DNA of 64,000 bases, from contig JAFBIR010000008.1 in assembly GCA_021531385.1 (NCBI GenBank), positions 1 to 64,000 of the forward strand. The letters run 5' to 3'. The stretch comes from Parabacteroides distasonis (GTDB lineage: Bacteria > Bacteroidota > Bacteroidia > Bacteroidales > Tannerellaceae). The notes below the pieces were generated by a model. That model was not told the DNA's origin. It saw only the letters and a list, made by a program, of their open reading frames with translations, and searched no databases. Positions 28,401-38,000 of this stretch are shown in pieces. Numbering within the stretch: the first letter of the stretch is position 1; every line of letters starts with the position of its first letter. The position numbers and the translations under genes are program-made.

Positions 28401-29749
28401 TCGCCACGTCCGCAGGTGCGGAGGTGCAACGACCGTTGGCGACCGTGGTGATTGGCGGTTTGCTTGTCTCCACCGTTCTGACGTTGCTGCTGATTCCGGT
28501 TTGCTATTACTTGGTGCATGTGTCGGCCACTTTCCGCTGGGATAAGTGGAAGTGCCGGACGGGATTTGCCGCCTTATTCCTGGGATGCCTTTGCTCTGTC
28601 ATGCCGCTGAGTGCGCAAGAGACGGCTAACCCCGTGGAGCTGGAGGAGGCGATAGCGTTAGCCCTGCAGAACCATCCCCGTTTACGGACTGCCACCTTGG
28701 AGCTGCAACGCATACGAGCGACGAGAGGGGAGGTCGTGGAGGCGGCTCCCGCGGAGTTCTCCTATGCATGGGGACAGCTGAACGGGCCAGAGAAGAAGGA
28801 TAAGGAGTTGGCAGTTACGCAATCGTTAGGGTCGTTGTTAACTCCCTTCTATAAAAACGCCTTGGTGAATCAGCAGGTGGCGATGGGTGAATCCTATCGG
28901 CAACTGGTGGAGAAGGAGGTGAAAGCCGAGGTGAAGCGTGCTTGGGCGGAATACCTCTATGCATGGAATCTGCGAGCGATGTATGCCGAGCAGCGGATAT
29001 GGGCCGATCGTTTGCAACAGGCAGGCGAACTCCGTTATACGCAGGGTGAGAGCACCTTGCTGGAGAAGCAGATGACAGTGACCATTGCCGCAGAGATGCG
29101 CAACAAACTATTCCAGGCGGAAGAGGAGTTGAAGTTAGCTGCAAAACGTTTGCAGTGGTGTTGTTACGCCCCTGAGCCGATTCGTCCGCAAGAGCGGGAG
29201 ACGTACCTTTATCCGGTAGCGATGGACAGTGCCTATCTTTCGGTGGCGCACCTCAACTATTTCGAGAGTCAGGTGAAGGAGAAACAGGCGATGCTGCAAA
29301 TTGAGCGAAGCCGTTTCTTTCCGGAAATCTCTTTAGGCTACAGCCGACAAGACATTCTTCCGGTGAAAGGACTGAATGCCTGGACGGTGGGTGTCTCCTT
29401 CCCGGTGTGGTTCTTGCCGCAGCGTAGTCGTATCAAGCAGGCAAAGCTCGCATGGAGCAAGGCGCAGGTGGAGGCTGACGCCAACCGCTTGGCGTTACGC
29501 AACAAGGTGGAGGAGTTAGGTTCTACCTTGCGCCGATATGGCGAGAGTATGCGCTACTATCAAGAGCAGGCCTTGCCGGAAGCCGAGCAGTTGCAGAAAA
29601 CAGCCGATCTGCAATTCCGGGAGAGCGAGACCGACATCACGGAGTATATCCAGAGCATGAATGCGGCGGTGGAGATCCGAAAAGGATATATTGAGACCGT
29701 GCGCCAATACAATGTGGCTGCGTTGGAATATGAGTTATATCACGAATAA
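25418..29749 (+). CDS. CusA/CzcA-type RND metal efflux pump fused to a TolC-like outer-membrane channel
   Basis: This is a 1443-residue fusion. Residues 1 to about 1040 form a complete heavy-metal RND pump: a first membrane helix, two large periplasmic loops, and the proton-relay helix with GAIDFGIVVDGSIVI. Residues about 1048-1067 are a hydrophobic stretch ending PLSAQE that looks like an internal signal peptide. Residues about 1070-1443 are an outer-membrane efflux (TolC/CusC) domain with long helices (LEEAIALALQNHP). RND and TolC would end in different membranes, so cleavage after Ala1066 seems needed. Fused CusA-CusC proteins are known in Bacteroidetes. The adaptor gene follows after 21 bases. 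Metal specificity is unknown. Confidence 0.93.
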   Translation: MFQKIVHFSVRSKLFVGLTTLMLLLGGLYAMWTLPVDAVPDITNNQVQIVTVSPTLAPQEVEQLITFPIEIAMSNIMKVQEIRSVSRFGLSLVTVVFDESVPTLQARQLINEQIQTVAGDIPEQLGTPELMPVTTGLGEIYQYTLEVDPAYADRYDAMELRTIQDWIVKRQLSGIPGIVEINSFGGYLKQYEVAVDPDALRSLNITIGELFEALSRNNQNTGGSYIEKINRAYYIRSEGMINSLHDIERIVVTNRGGIPIHVSDVAKVRYGSAKRFGAMTIDGKGECVGGIAMMLKGANANQVTAELEQRVERVQKLLPEGIRIEPYLNRSELVSRNVSTVIRNLVEGALIVFVVLMIFLGNVRAGMIVASVIPLAMLFAFILMRCFGVTANLMSLGAIDFGIVVDGSIVILEGILAHLYSRRLQGRTLTAEEMADEVEAGAGKVVRSATFAVLIILIVFFPILTLGGIEGKYFTPMAKTLVFCIIGALLLSLTYVPMMASLFLKRTIELKPTLADRFFVWLNHIYQRALTGCLRHVGLTLGSAFLALIASLWLFTRLGAEFIPTLDEGDFAMQMTLPAGSSLSESIELSRLAEQTLKEQFPEIKHVVAKIGTAEVPTDPMAVEDADIMIVMKPFKEWVSASSRAEMVEKMKAALEPLSERAEFNFSQPIQLRFNELMTGAKADIAVKLYGEDMAELYAKAKEAARYVEQIPGASDVLVEQAMGLPQLVVRYDRAKIARYGINIEELNTIVRTAYAGEVAGVVFENERRFDLALRLDQEKVKDLNLDKLFVRPTEGFQIPMSEVATIELNNGPLQINRDATKRRIVIGVNVRDSDIQQVVTAIQQTLEKNIQLKPGYYFTYGGQFENLQNAIDTLTVVIPVALALILLLLFFAFKSATYTLVVFSTVPLSLIGGILALWLRGLPFSISAGVGFIALFGVAVLNGILMINHFNAVRHRTNHPMCTSRVIAESCPHLLRPVFLTGLVASLGFVPMAIATSAGAEVQRPLATVVIGGLLVSTVLTLLLIPVCYYLVHVSATFRWDKWKCRTGFAALFLGCLCSVMPLSAQETANPVELEEAIALALQNHPRLRTATLELQRIRATRGEVVEAAPAEFSYAWGQLNGPEKKDKELAVTQSLGSLLTPFYKNALVNQQVAMGESYRQLVEKEVKAEVKRAWAEYLYAWNLRAMYAEQRIWADRLQQAGELRYTQGESTLLEKQMTVTIAAEMRNKLFQAEEELKLAAKRLQWCCYAPEPIRPQERETYLYPVAMDSAYLSVAHLNYFESQVKEKQAMLQIERSRFFPEISLGYSRQDILPVKGLNAWTVGVSFPVWFLPQRSRIKQAKLAWSKAQVEADANRLALRNKVEELGSTLRRYGESMRYYQEQALPEAEQLQKTADLQFRESETDITEYIQSMNAAVEIRKGYIETVRQYNVAALEYELYHE

Positions 29750-29770
29750 ATACATAATATATATAGGTAT

Positions 29771-30679
29771 ATGGAGATGAAAAAGATCTGGTTATTTATA
29801 GGCATTGCGGGCTTGATGGCCTGCACGGGAGAGCACCCGCAGACAACGGGAACAGCGCAAAGCGTTCCGCAAGCGACAGTCGCGGAGGTCACGCCCACAG
29901 CGCAAATAGATACGACCGCCGTGGATGGCACTACAGCGGCGACGGAGTCGGTGCGTACATCCTCTTTCAATGGTACTTTGGAGATTCCTCCTGAGCGGTT
30001 GGCGACTGTGACGTTGAGCATGGGCGGCGTGGTGCGTACGCTCTCCCTCTTGCCGGGCAGTTATGTGGCACAGGGGACATTGTTGGCTACCTTGGAGAAT
30101 CCGGAGTTCATCCAGTTGCAACAGACCTATTTAGAGAGCCGGGCGCAACTGCGTTTCTTGGAAGAGGAGTATAAGCGGCAGAAGGCCCTCTCGCAAGCGG
30201 AGGTCGCTTCGCAAAAGCGGTTGCAACAGAGTGAGGCCGATTGGCTGACCATGAAGAGCCGGGCGGAGGCCGCCGCTGCGCAACTCCGTTTGTTAGGAGT
30301 AGATCCGGGACACTTAGAAAGCTCCGGCATTGAACCTCTCTTGGCTGTGAAAGCCCCGATAGGCGGCTATGTGGGGTCAGTCAAGGTCAACTTGGGCAGC
30401 TATCTGCAGGCGGGTGATCCGCTCTGTGACCTGATTGATAAGCGGCAAGTGCTGTTGCGGCTGACCGCCTACGAGAAGGATTTAGCGGGCTTGGAGGTTG
30501 GTGTTCCGTTACGTTTCTGGGTGAATGGCTTGGGCGAGGAGACCTTTGAGGCGACCTTGGTCGCTATCGGGCAACAGGTAGATGAGGAGAATCGTTCGGT
30601 GGAGCTGTATGCTCGGGTGAAGAGCCAACATGCTCTTTTCCGTCCGGGCATGTATGTTTCTGCCTTCGTGGAGCGATAG
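29771..30679 (+). CDS. RND efflux periplasmic adaptor lipoprotein (CusB/CzcB-like)
   Basis: This 302-residue lipoprotein (lipobox LMACT) links the pump to the channel in the periplasm. It shows the first half of the lipoyl domain (GGVVRTLSLLPGSYVAQG), a helical hairpin with EFIQLQQTYLESRAQLRFLEEEYKRQ, the second lipoyl half (VKAPIGGYV) and a beta-barrel domain ending FRPGMYVSAFVER. It stops there and lacks the membrane-proximal domain that makes usual adaptors 370-420 residues long. The N-terminal 60 residues are a Thr/Ala-rich linker. It is cotranscribed with the pump gene. Confidence 0.9.
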   Translation: MEMKKIWLFIGIAGLMACTGEHPQTTGTAQSVPQATVAEVTPTAQIDTTAVDGTTAATESVRTSSFNGTLEIPPERLATVTLSMGGVVRTLSLLPGSYVAQGTLLATLENPEFIQLQQTYLESRAQLRFLEEEYKRQKALSQAEVASQKRLQQSEADWLTMKSRAEAAAAQLRLLGVDPGHLESSGIEPLLAVKAPIGGYVGSVKVNLGSYLQAGDPLCDLIDKRQVLLRLTAYEKDLAGLEVGVPLRFWVNGLGEETFEATLVAIGQQVDEENRSVELYARVKSQHALFRPGMYVSAFVER

Positions 30680-30694
30680 CCGGAGGAAAGTATT

Positions 30695-30702
30695 TATCTT
30701 TG
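30695..30702 (+). promoter_or_regulatory. Possible promoter for the LytS-like kinase
   Basis: TATCTTTG fits the -7 consensus 10 bases ahead of the kinase start, but this leaves almost no leader and the TTTG box is missing. It may produce a leaderless or very short leader transcript. Confidence 0.3.
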
Positions 30703-30712
30703 CCCCCGCAGA

Positions 30713-31807
30713 ATGGAACAGGTGCGTATGAAAAGTACATTACGAAAGAAGGAGTGGGGGCTGTTGATCGGCATCTCGTTGCTGGTCGGTAGCTTGATCC
30801 ATTTCCCGGAGTTGTTGTCGTTGATCGATGCTTGGGGAAATAAGCGGATGTTTCAGCACCTCTCCCCCGTGGAGGTGTTGGTCGAGATCGCCTATGCCGC
30901 AGGCTCTTTCTGGTTACTATTCCTCATCAACCTGCGTTTCTTCCGTTTCAACGACCCGACTATTCGGATGCGTTGGTGGACTTTGGGACTCTCTTTCTGC
31001 GTGACCTGGTTGCTCAGTAAGCTGTTGGGCGAGCTGTTCGTCTTCCTGCATCATGAGTGGAACATTCCCGCCATCCATTCCCGCATTCATCTCTACCTGC
31101 ACCCCATCCGCGACCTGGTCATCATCTTGATCGTGAATGGTACCTGCTACATCTACTACCTGATCCGGGCGCATCAGGCAATGGTGGTGCAGAACAGTGC
31201 CTTGCAGGCGGAGAACAGCCGCAATCAATACTTGGCACTGAAGAATCAACTCAATCCCCACATGCTCTTCAACTCCTTGAATACCTTGCAGTCGTTGGTG
31301 CGAGAGCAACCCGACAAGGCGGAAGATTACATCCGTGAACTATCAAGGGTGCTGCGCTACACCCTTCAAGAAAATGTGGGACAAACCGTGACCTTGCGGG
31401 AGGAGATGGATTTCGTGGCGGCCTATCGCTACTTGATGCAGATGCGCTATGAGGAGAACTTGCGCTTCGAGGTGGCCGTGGATCCGACTTGGCTCGACGA
31501 TCAGCTGCCTCCGCTCTCCGTGCAGACCTTGGTGGAGAACGCCATCAAGCACAATGAGATCAGTCGCCGCAAACCGCTCACCATAGCCATCCGTACCGTG
31601 ACACTTTCCGATGAGCCGAATGTGCACGGTTTGCTGGTGGCGAACAATCTGCAACCCCGGCGAGATTGCCCCGCCGGAACGGGGGTAGGATTGGCCAATC
31701 TGTCCAAACGCTACGACCTGCTTTTCGGACAAGCCATTCAGATCTCGGAGGCGGACGGCTGTTTCCAAGTCACACTTCCTTTACGGCATAAATCGAACAG
31801 CGAATGA
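30713..31807 (+). CDS. LytS/YpdA-type sensor histidine kinase
   Basis: This 364-residue membrane kinase of the HPK7/LytS class has four hydrophobic segments in residues 15-150 and a short coiled region. The His_kinase domain follows, with the phospho-acceptor His in LKNQLNPHMLFNSLNTL, and an ATPase domain with VQTLVENAIKHNE and GTGVGLANLSKRY. The gene overlaps the next one by four bases (ATGA), so the two form a signalling pair. It starts 33 bases after the metal-efflux adaptor gene, so it may sense envelope or metal stress, but this is inferred from position only. Confidence 0.93.
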   Translation: MEQVRMKSTLRKKEWGLLIGISLLVGSLIHFPELLSLIDAWGNKRMFQHLSPVEVLVEIAYAAGSFWLLFLINLRFFRFNDPTIRMRWWTLGLSFCVTWLLSKLLGELFVFLHHEWNIPAIHSRIHLYLHPIRDLVIILIVNGTCYIYYLIRAHQAMVVQNSALQAENSRNQYLALKNQLNPHMLFNSLNTLQSLVREQPDKAEDYIRELSRVLRYTLQENVGQTVTLREEMDFVAAYRYLMQMRYEENLRFEVAVDPTWLDDQLPPLSVQTLVENAIKHNEISRRKPLTIAIRTVTLSDEPNVHGLLVANNLQPRRDCPAGTGVGLANLSKRYDLLFGQAIQISEADGCFQVTLPLRHKSNSE

Positions 31808-32571
31808 AAGCACTGATTATAGAGGATGAGAAGGCAGCTGTGCGCAACTTGCAGGCCGTCTTGACAAAGGTAGCCCCGGAGGTGGAGGTGATCGAGGTGA
31901 TAGACAGCGTGGCGGATGCTTTGGATTGGTTTGAGACGCACCCGCTGCCCGAGTTAGCTTTTGTCGATATTCATTTGGCCGATGGCTCCGCCTTTGAGCT
32001 GTTTGAGAAGGTGGAGATCCGTTGCCCGGTGATTTTCACGACCGCCTACGATGAATATGCTTTGCGGGCGTTCAAGGTCAATAGCATTGATTACCTTTTG
32101 AAGCCGATTGGCGAGGAGGAGATGCGGGCGGCGTTGAGCAAGCTGCGTCATTTGTGTGCGCTTCGCACGGAGGGGGCGGATTTCAAGCAACTCATTCATT
32201 CCTTGCGGAAAGCGGAGCGTTATCCCTCTCATTTCCTGATTCCCATGAAGGGCGATAAGTTGCTCCCTTTGGCGGTGGATCGCATCGCCTATGGCTTCAT
32301 TGCGGAGGGGCAAGTGAAGGTGGTGACGCTGGAGGGAAAGGTGTATGACCTGCCGCAGACGATGGATGAGCTGACAGAGACGTTAGATCCCGACCGTTTC
32401 TTTCGGGCGAATCGCCAGTATCTGATCGCACGGAAGGCAGTCAGAGACATCGACCTTTGGTTCAACAATCGGTTGGCGATCAACCTTGCGTTGCCAACAG
32501 CCGAACGTATCATTGTCAGCAAGGTGCGGGCCACGGAGTTCAAGGAGTGGTTCATGGGAGGAAATAAATAA
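31804..32571 (+). CDS. LytTR-family response regulator
   Basis: This 255-residue regulator has a receiver domain (IIEDEKAAVRNL; phospho-acceptor Asp in LAFVDIHLADGSA; Lys in YLLKPI) and a C-terminal LytTR DNA-binding domain (about 150-250) with DRFFRANRQYLIA and RIIVSKVRATEFKEW. Partner of the kinase before it, with a four-base overlap. LytTR regulators bind short direct repeats; I could not identify such sites nearby. It is followed 11 bases later by a permease gene that may be a target. Confidence 0.94.
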   Translation: MKALIIEDEKAAVRNLQAVLTKVAPEVEVIEVIDSVADALDWFETHPLPELAFVDIHLADGSAFELFEKVEIRCPVIFTTAYDEYALRAFKVNSIDYLLKPIGEEEMRAALSKLRHLCALRTEGADFKQLIHSLRKAERYPSHFLIPMKGDKLLPLAVDRIAYGFIAEGQVKVVTLEGKVYDLPQTMDELTETLDPDRFFRANRQYLIARKAVRDIDLWFNNRLAINLALPTAERIIVSKVRATEFKEWFMGGNK

Positions 32572-32582
32572 AAACAGAAACG

Positions 32583-33341
32583 ATGGATATTTGGACATTT
32601 GTGATTGTGTGCCCGTTGGTGGGCTTAGCCGGGTTTATTGATGCGATTGCCGGAGGGGGCGGTTTGATCTCCTTGCCGGCCTATCTGATTGCGGGCCTTC
32701 CGCCCCATGCGGCCATAGGCACCAATAAGTTTGGCTCCTGCTGTGGCACCTGTGTCGCTACGTGGCAGTTTGCCCGCAACGGGTTTATCCGTTGGCGTAG
32801 GGTGTTGCCTGCGGTGCTTTTGGCGCTCCTTGGCTCTTGGTTGGGCGCTCGGTTGGCCCTGCTGGTGGCCGCTGATACATTTAAAGTGATTATGTTGATC
32901 ATCCTTCCTTTGACGGGCGTCTATGTATTGAACAAGAAGGCGCTGAAATCGGATCATTCACCCTATTCAAATCGTTTAACCATCCTAATTGTAGCGGTGT
33001 TGAGCTTTGTGATAGGTATCTATGACGGCTTTTATGGCCCAGGCACGGGCACCTTCTTGATGCTTTTGCTGACTGCGGTCGCCCATGTCAGCCTCAATGA
33101 GGCGGCAGGTATTACGAAGGTCATCAATCTTTCCACCAATGTGGCGGCCTTGGCTGTCTTCTTGACGCATGGGGTGGTGTGGATGCCCTTGGCGGTGGCC
33201 GCAGCGGCGTTTAGCATCGTGGGCAACTACTTAGGGGCACGCTATTTTGTTAGCAAGGGTACCGGCTTTGTGAAGCCGGTCATCATCGTGGTGCTGACAC
33301 TTTTCTTTTTGAAACTCTGTTATGAGTTGTTTTGGTCATGA
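32583..33341 (+). CDS. TSUP-family permease (TauE/SafE-like)
   Basis: This 252-residue membrane protein has about eight hydrophobic segments and the family's two inverted halves, each with a Gly/Pro-rich loop: AIAGGGGLISLPAYL with IGTNKF in the first half, GFYGPGTGTFLMLLL with EAAGITKVINLSTN in the second. Members move sulfite, sulfonates or related anions; the substrate here is not defined. The close spacing to the LytTR gene suggests the same transcript. The length is normal for the family. Confidence 0.92.
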   Translation: MDIWTFVIVCPLVGLAGFIDAIAGGGGLISLPAYLIAGLPPHAAIGTNKFGSCCGTCVATWQFARNGFIRWRRVLPAVLLALLGSWLGARLALLVAADTFKVIMLIILPLTGVYVLNKKALKSDHSPYSNRLTILIVAVLSFVIGIYDGFYGPGTGTFLMLLLTAVAHVSLNEAAGITKVINLSTNVAALAVFLTHGVVWMPLAVAAAAFSIVGNYLGARYFVSKGTGFVKPVIIVVLTLFFLKLCYELFWS

Positions 33342-33385
33342 ATTTCTCCAGTTGGCGAATTATTTTTTTTCTAACTGGAGCGGAA

Positions 33386-33434
33386 TATTTTTGTAGTCAA
33401 TGAAAAGCGCATGCTTGAATTAGTTGTACTTTTG
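33386..33434 (+). promoter_or_regulatory. Two -7 boxes ahead of the M28 peptidase
   Basis: TATTTTTG (33386-33393) and TACTTTTG (33427-33434) both match TAnnTTTG. The second lies 36 bases before the ATG and is the better candidate. Neither has a clear TTTG at the ideal distance. Confidence 0.4.
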
Positions 33435-33470
33435 GGGCGATATTGACAAAATAATAAATCAGCAAATTGT

Positions 33471-35015
33471 ATGTATATGAAAAGAACACTACTTATGATG
33501 GTCGTAGCTTGTGCGACAAGTTTTTCGACCTATGCACAGACCTGCTTAGGTGACGATTGGGCATTTCGTGTAAAGGATCAAGCTTTTAACCATTCTCAGG
33601 TGGAGGAGTTGTCTGAGTTTATGACCGACGAATTAGGCTCTCGTTTGGCCGCTTCGCAGATGAAGTTACGTGCGGAGGGATTGGTAATCGATAAATTGAA
33701 GGAGATGGGGCTTTCCAATCCGCGTGCTGAGTTTGCCTACGAGTTTGAGAAAGGTGGTTGGGACAACGAGAAGAACTATGTGGCAATGACTGCTCCTTAC
33801 TATTGTAGTTTTGCGGCTAATCCCAAGGCTTGGTCAGGAAGTACCAATGGTTTGGTTAAGGGAGAGTGCGTTCTGCTCGATGTGCAGGAGAAGGCTGATT
33901 TGGAGAAATATAAAGGGAAATTGGCAGGGAAGATTGTGTTGATGCCGGTGCAACAGACCTACGAAATTAAATTTGAGCCGTTGGCCTCTCGCTATACGGA
34001 GGAGCAATTGGAGGAATTGGCACAAGATCCCCGTCCCTCAAACCGCAGACGTTTCCCGAGCAACTGGCAAGCTATGCGCGAGTTACAGAATGCGATTAGT
34101 GAGATGTTGAAGAGTGAGCATGCGCTGGCGGTGGTGAGTGGTAGCGGTGTTTTCAATGTGCCCAGCTCACGTGGCGTACAATATAAACAAGGTGACCCTG
34201 AGCCGACCCCAGAGCTTATCCTGCCAATAGAAGATCATGGCCGTATGGCTCGCTTGCTGAAGAGAGGTGAGAAGGTAGAGATGGAGTTGGAGATTAAGAA
34301 CAGCTTCACAAACAACACGAAGATAAACAATGTGATTGCTGAGATTCCGGGTACGGATCCCAAATTAAAGAACGAGATTATCCTGATTGGAGCACATCTT
34401 GACTCTTGGCATGGCAGCACAGGTGCTGCTGATAATGCTTCCGGTTGCATTGTGATGATGGAGGCTATGCGCATCTTGAAAGCCATGAATATTCAGCCGA
34501 AGCGCACGATCCGCATTGCGCTCTGGGGTGGAGAGGAACAGGGTTTGTTCGGCTCGCGTGGCTATGCAAACCAGTATCTTTACGACAGTGAGAAGAGTAA
34601 GGCACTCCCCGGTTATTCCAACTTTGCACTCTATTTGAACATGGATAACGGCTCTGGCCGATTCCGTGGCATCTACCTGGAAGAGAATGATCTGGCGGTT
34701 CCTTTCTTCGAAACTTGGAAAAAGCCGTTTGAGTCGTTAGGTTTCAAAACGCTTTCGTTGCGTAAGACAGGAGGCACGGATCACATGGCATTTGACCGTA
34801 TGGGCTTGCCTGCCTATCAGTTTATCCAAGATGAGTTGGAATATGATCGCACTTATCATACGACGATGGACACCTACGAGCGTCTCTCGCTGAGTGACTT
34901 GAAGGTAGATGCGGCCATTACAGCATGGCTTGTCTTAAATGCGGCGATGGACAATGCCCGTATTCCTGTGAAGCCAGGTTATCCGGAGAATACCCCGAAG
35001 GGTGGAATGTTTTAA
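33471..35015 (+). CDS. Exported M28-family metallopeptidase
   Basis: This 514-residue secreted peptidase starts with a signal peptide ending STYAQ. It has a protease-associated insert in the first half and the M28 di-zinc catalytic domain. Visible ligands are His309 and Asp311 (GAHLDSWHG), Asp321 (AADNASG), the Glu pair 355-356 (WGGEEQGLFGSRGYA) and the late His in RTYHTTMDTY. M28 enzymes of this kind are aminopeptidases or carboxypeptidases. An alternative start at 33477 (MKRTLL) is equally possible. The S41 gene follows after 11 bases, so the pair likely degrades peptides together in the periplasm. Confidence 0.94.
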   Translation: MYMKRTLLMMVVACATSFSTYAQTCLGDDWAFRVKDQAFNHSQVEELSEFMTDELGSRLAASQMKLRAEGLVIDKLKEMGLSNPRAEFAYEFEKGGWDNEKNYVAMTAPYYCSFAANPKAWSGSTNGLVKGECVLLDVQEKADLEKYKGKLAGKIVLMPVQQTYEIKFEPLASRYTEEQLEELAQDPRPSNRRRFPSNWQAMRELQNAISEMLKSEHALAVVSGSGVFNVPSSRGVQYKQGDPEPTPELILPIEDHGRMARLLKRGEKVEMELEIKNSFTNNTKINNVIAEIPGTDPKLKNEIILIGAHLDSWHGSTGAADNASGCIVMMEAMRILKAMNIQPKRTIRIALWGGEEQGLFGSRGYANQYLYDSEKSKALPGYSNFALYLNMDNGSGRFRGIYLEENDLAVPFFETWKKPFESLGFKTLSLRKTGGTDHMAFDRMGLPAYQFIQDELEYDRTYHTTMDTYERLSLSDLKVDAAITAWLVLNAAMDNARIPVKPGYPENTPKGGMF

Positions 35016-35026
35016 AAGTAATAGTT

Positions 35027-38000
35027 ATGAAGAAAGTATTGATTCCAGCGTTGACGTTTGCTTTGACAGTAGCGACTGCGCATGCTGAAGAGTCACCTCT
35101 CTGGATGCGCTATTGCGCACTTTCTCCAGATGGGCAAACCATTGCATTTTCTTATCAAGGAGATCTGTTCACTGTGCCGGCCACCGGTGGTGAAGCACGT
35201 CAGTTGACCATACATCCCGGGCAAGACACACGACCTGTCTGGTCGCCTGATGGTAAACAACTCGCTTTCGCCTCTGACCGAGAGGGCCAGTTTGATGTCT
35301 ATCTGATTGATAAGGAAGGCGGTGAACCCAAGCGACTGACTACCCACTCCGCCAGCGAATATCCGTTGGCATTTACAGATAACAGCCATGTGCTTTATCA
35401 GGCCAATATCATGCAGGATGCGAAAGACATCCAATTCCCTGGCACACGCTTCATGCAGGTCTATTCCGTAGATACGGAGGGGCATCGCCCAAAGCTTTAT
35501 TCCTCACTCTATATGGATCATTTGGCAGTAAGTCCAGACGGCAAGCAGCTGCTCTACAACGATTGGAAGGGCTATGAGGATCCTTGGCGTAAGCATCACC
35601 AATCCTCTATCACCCGTGATATTTGGCTGACAGACGCTACGCAGAGCCATTTCCAAAAGCTGACGAGTTTTGGCGGAGAGGATCGCAATCCGGTCTGGGC
35701 CCCCGATGGACAGTCTTACTACTACTTGAGTGAGCAGAACGGTAGTTTTAATGTCTATAAAACGGCACTTAGCGGTGGACAACCCCAGCAGTTGACCAAC
35801 CATACGCTGCACCCCGTGCGCCATCTGACGGCCTCTAAGCAGGGATTGCTCTGCTACGACTATGACGGAGAAATCTACACTTTGCGAGAGGGAGAGCAGC
35901 CGAAAAAGGTGAATATTCGCATTCGTAAGGACAATGTGGGGAGTGACTTGATCCATCGCCTGCTGAGTGATGGGGCAACCGATATTGCGGTAGCACCGAA
36001 TGGGAAAGAGGTGGCTTTCATCACGCACGGGGATGTGTATGTAACCTCCGTGGAGTATGAGACAACCCGCCAGATCACGAATACACCGCAACAGGAGCGC
36101 AACATCGAGTTTAGTCCGGATGGCCGCTCGTTGGTCTATTCCGCAGAGCGAGAAGGTACATGGAGCCTCTATGAGAGTAAGCTGATCAACAAGGAGGATA
36201 AACAATTTACCTATGCGCCAGAGATCAAGGAGGAGGCTTTGGTGGTCAATGGAAAAACCTCCTTCCAGCCGACCTATTCGCCAGATGGCAAGGAGGTGGC
36301 TTACTTGGAGGAGCGCACGACCCTCAAGGTGGTCAATCGGGCGACAAAGCAGATTCGTACGGTACTCGATGGCAAATACCTCTATTCGTATAGCGATGGT
36401 GATCAGCATTATCAGTGGTCGCCCGACAGCCGTTGGCTCTTGGTGGATTACATCAGCGTAGGCGGTTGGAACAATACGGATGTAGCCTTGGTGAAGGCTG
36501 ATGGCAGTGGAGAGGTGACGAACCTGACAGAGAGCGGCTACTCGGATGGTGACGCGAAATGGGTACTCGATGGTAAGGCCATGATTTGGAGTTCAGACCG
36601 GGCGGGTTATCGTAGTCACGGTAGCTGGGGTGCGGAGCGAGACATCTACATCATGTTCTTCGACGGAGAGGCGTATGACAAGTTTCGTCTGAGCAAGGAG
36701 GAGACTGCCCTGTTAGAGGATGACGAGAAAGCGGATGAGAAGGAGAAAACGGATAAAAAGGAGGAGAAAGCTGACAAACCGGTTGAGCCGTTGAAGTTTG
36801 ACTTGGCGAATCGGCAAGATCGGGTGATCCGCTTGACTGCTCACTCGTCCCATTTAGGGGATGCGGTGTTGAGCAAGAAGGGGGATAAACTCTACTATTG
36901 CACGACCTTTGAGAAGGGCTATGACCTTTGGGAGCAGGATCTGAAGGAGCGCTCCACGAAGCTGCTGTTGAAGGATGTAGGTCGTGGCGCACTGTTTGCG
37001 GACAAGAAGGTGGAGAATCTCTTCTTGACGGCACGTGGCAAGTTGAAGAAGATTGAGCTGAAAGACAACAAGGAGAAGAATATAGCCTTCAAGGCGGAGT
37101 TCAATTATCGTCCGGCAGCGGAGCGTGCCTATATCTTCGAGCACGCTTGGCGGCAGGCTAAGGAGAAGTTCTATGATCCGACCCTGCGTGGTATTGACTG
37201 GGAGGGTTATCGCAAGGCTTACGCCCGTTTCTTACCGCATATCAATAATAACTACGATTTCCAGGAGTTGCTTTCCGAGTTGCTGGGTGAGCTGAACGGT
37301 TCGCATACTGGTGCTCGCTATTATGCACCGCTGAACTGTCCGGAGACCGCATCTTTAGGCGCTTTCTTTGATAATGCGTACACCGGCGAGGGGTTGAAGA
37401 TTGAGGAAATCTTGGCGAAAGGTCCGTTGACGAAGGCAGATACGAAGATCCGCAAAGGCTGCGTGATTGAGGCGATTGACGGTGTGAAGATTGGTAAGGA
37501 GAATGACTATAACCCGTTGCTCAGTGGCAAGGCGGGCAACAAGGTCCGCTTGGCCGTTTATGATCCGGCCACGGGTAGCCGCTTTGAGGAGCAGGTGAAG
37601 CTGGTGAGCCAAGGCGATGTGCGTGAGCTGCTGTATAAACGTTGGATCAAGCATTGTGAGGAGACGGTGGACAAGCTGTCGGGCGGACAGATTGGTTATG
37701 TGCATGTGCGTGGCATGAACAGCGAAAGTTTCCGAGAGGTCTATTCTGCGCTCTTAGGCCGTTGCCGTTTGAAGAAGGCGGTGATCGTGGATACGCGTCA
37801 CAATGGCGGTGGCTGGTTGCACGATGATTTGGCGACCCTGCTTAGCGGTAAGGAATATCAGCGTTTTGAGCCGCGTGGCCAGTACATCGGCAGTGACCCT
37901 TATAACAAGTGGACGAAACCCTCTTGTGTGTTGATGTGTGAGGATAACTACTCCAATGCCCACGGTTTCCCCTGGGTCTATAAAGAGTTGAACATCGGTA

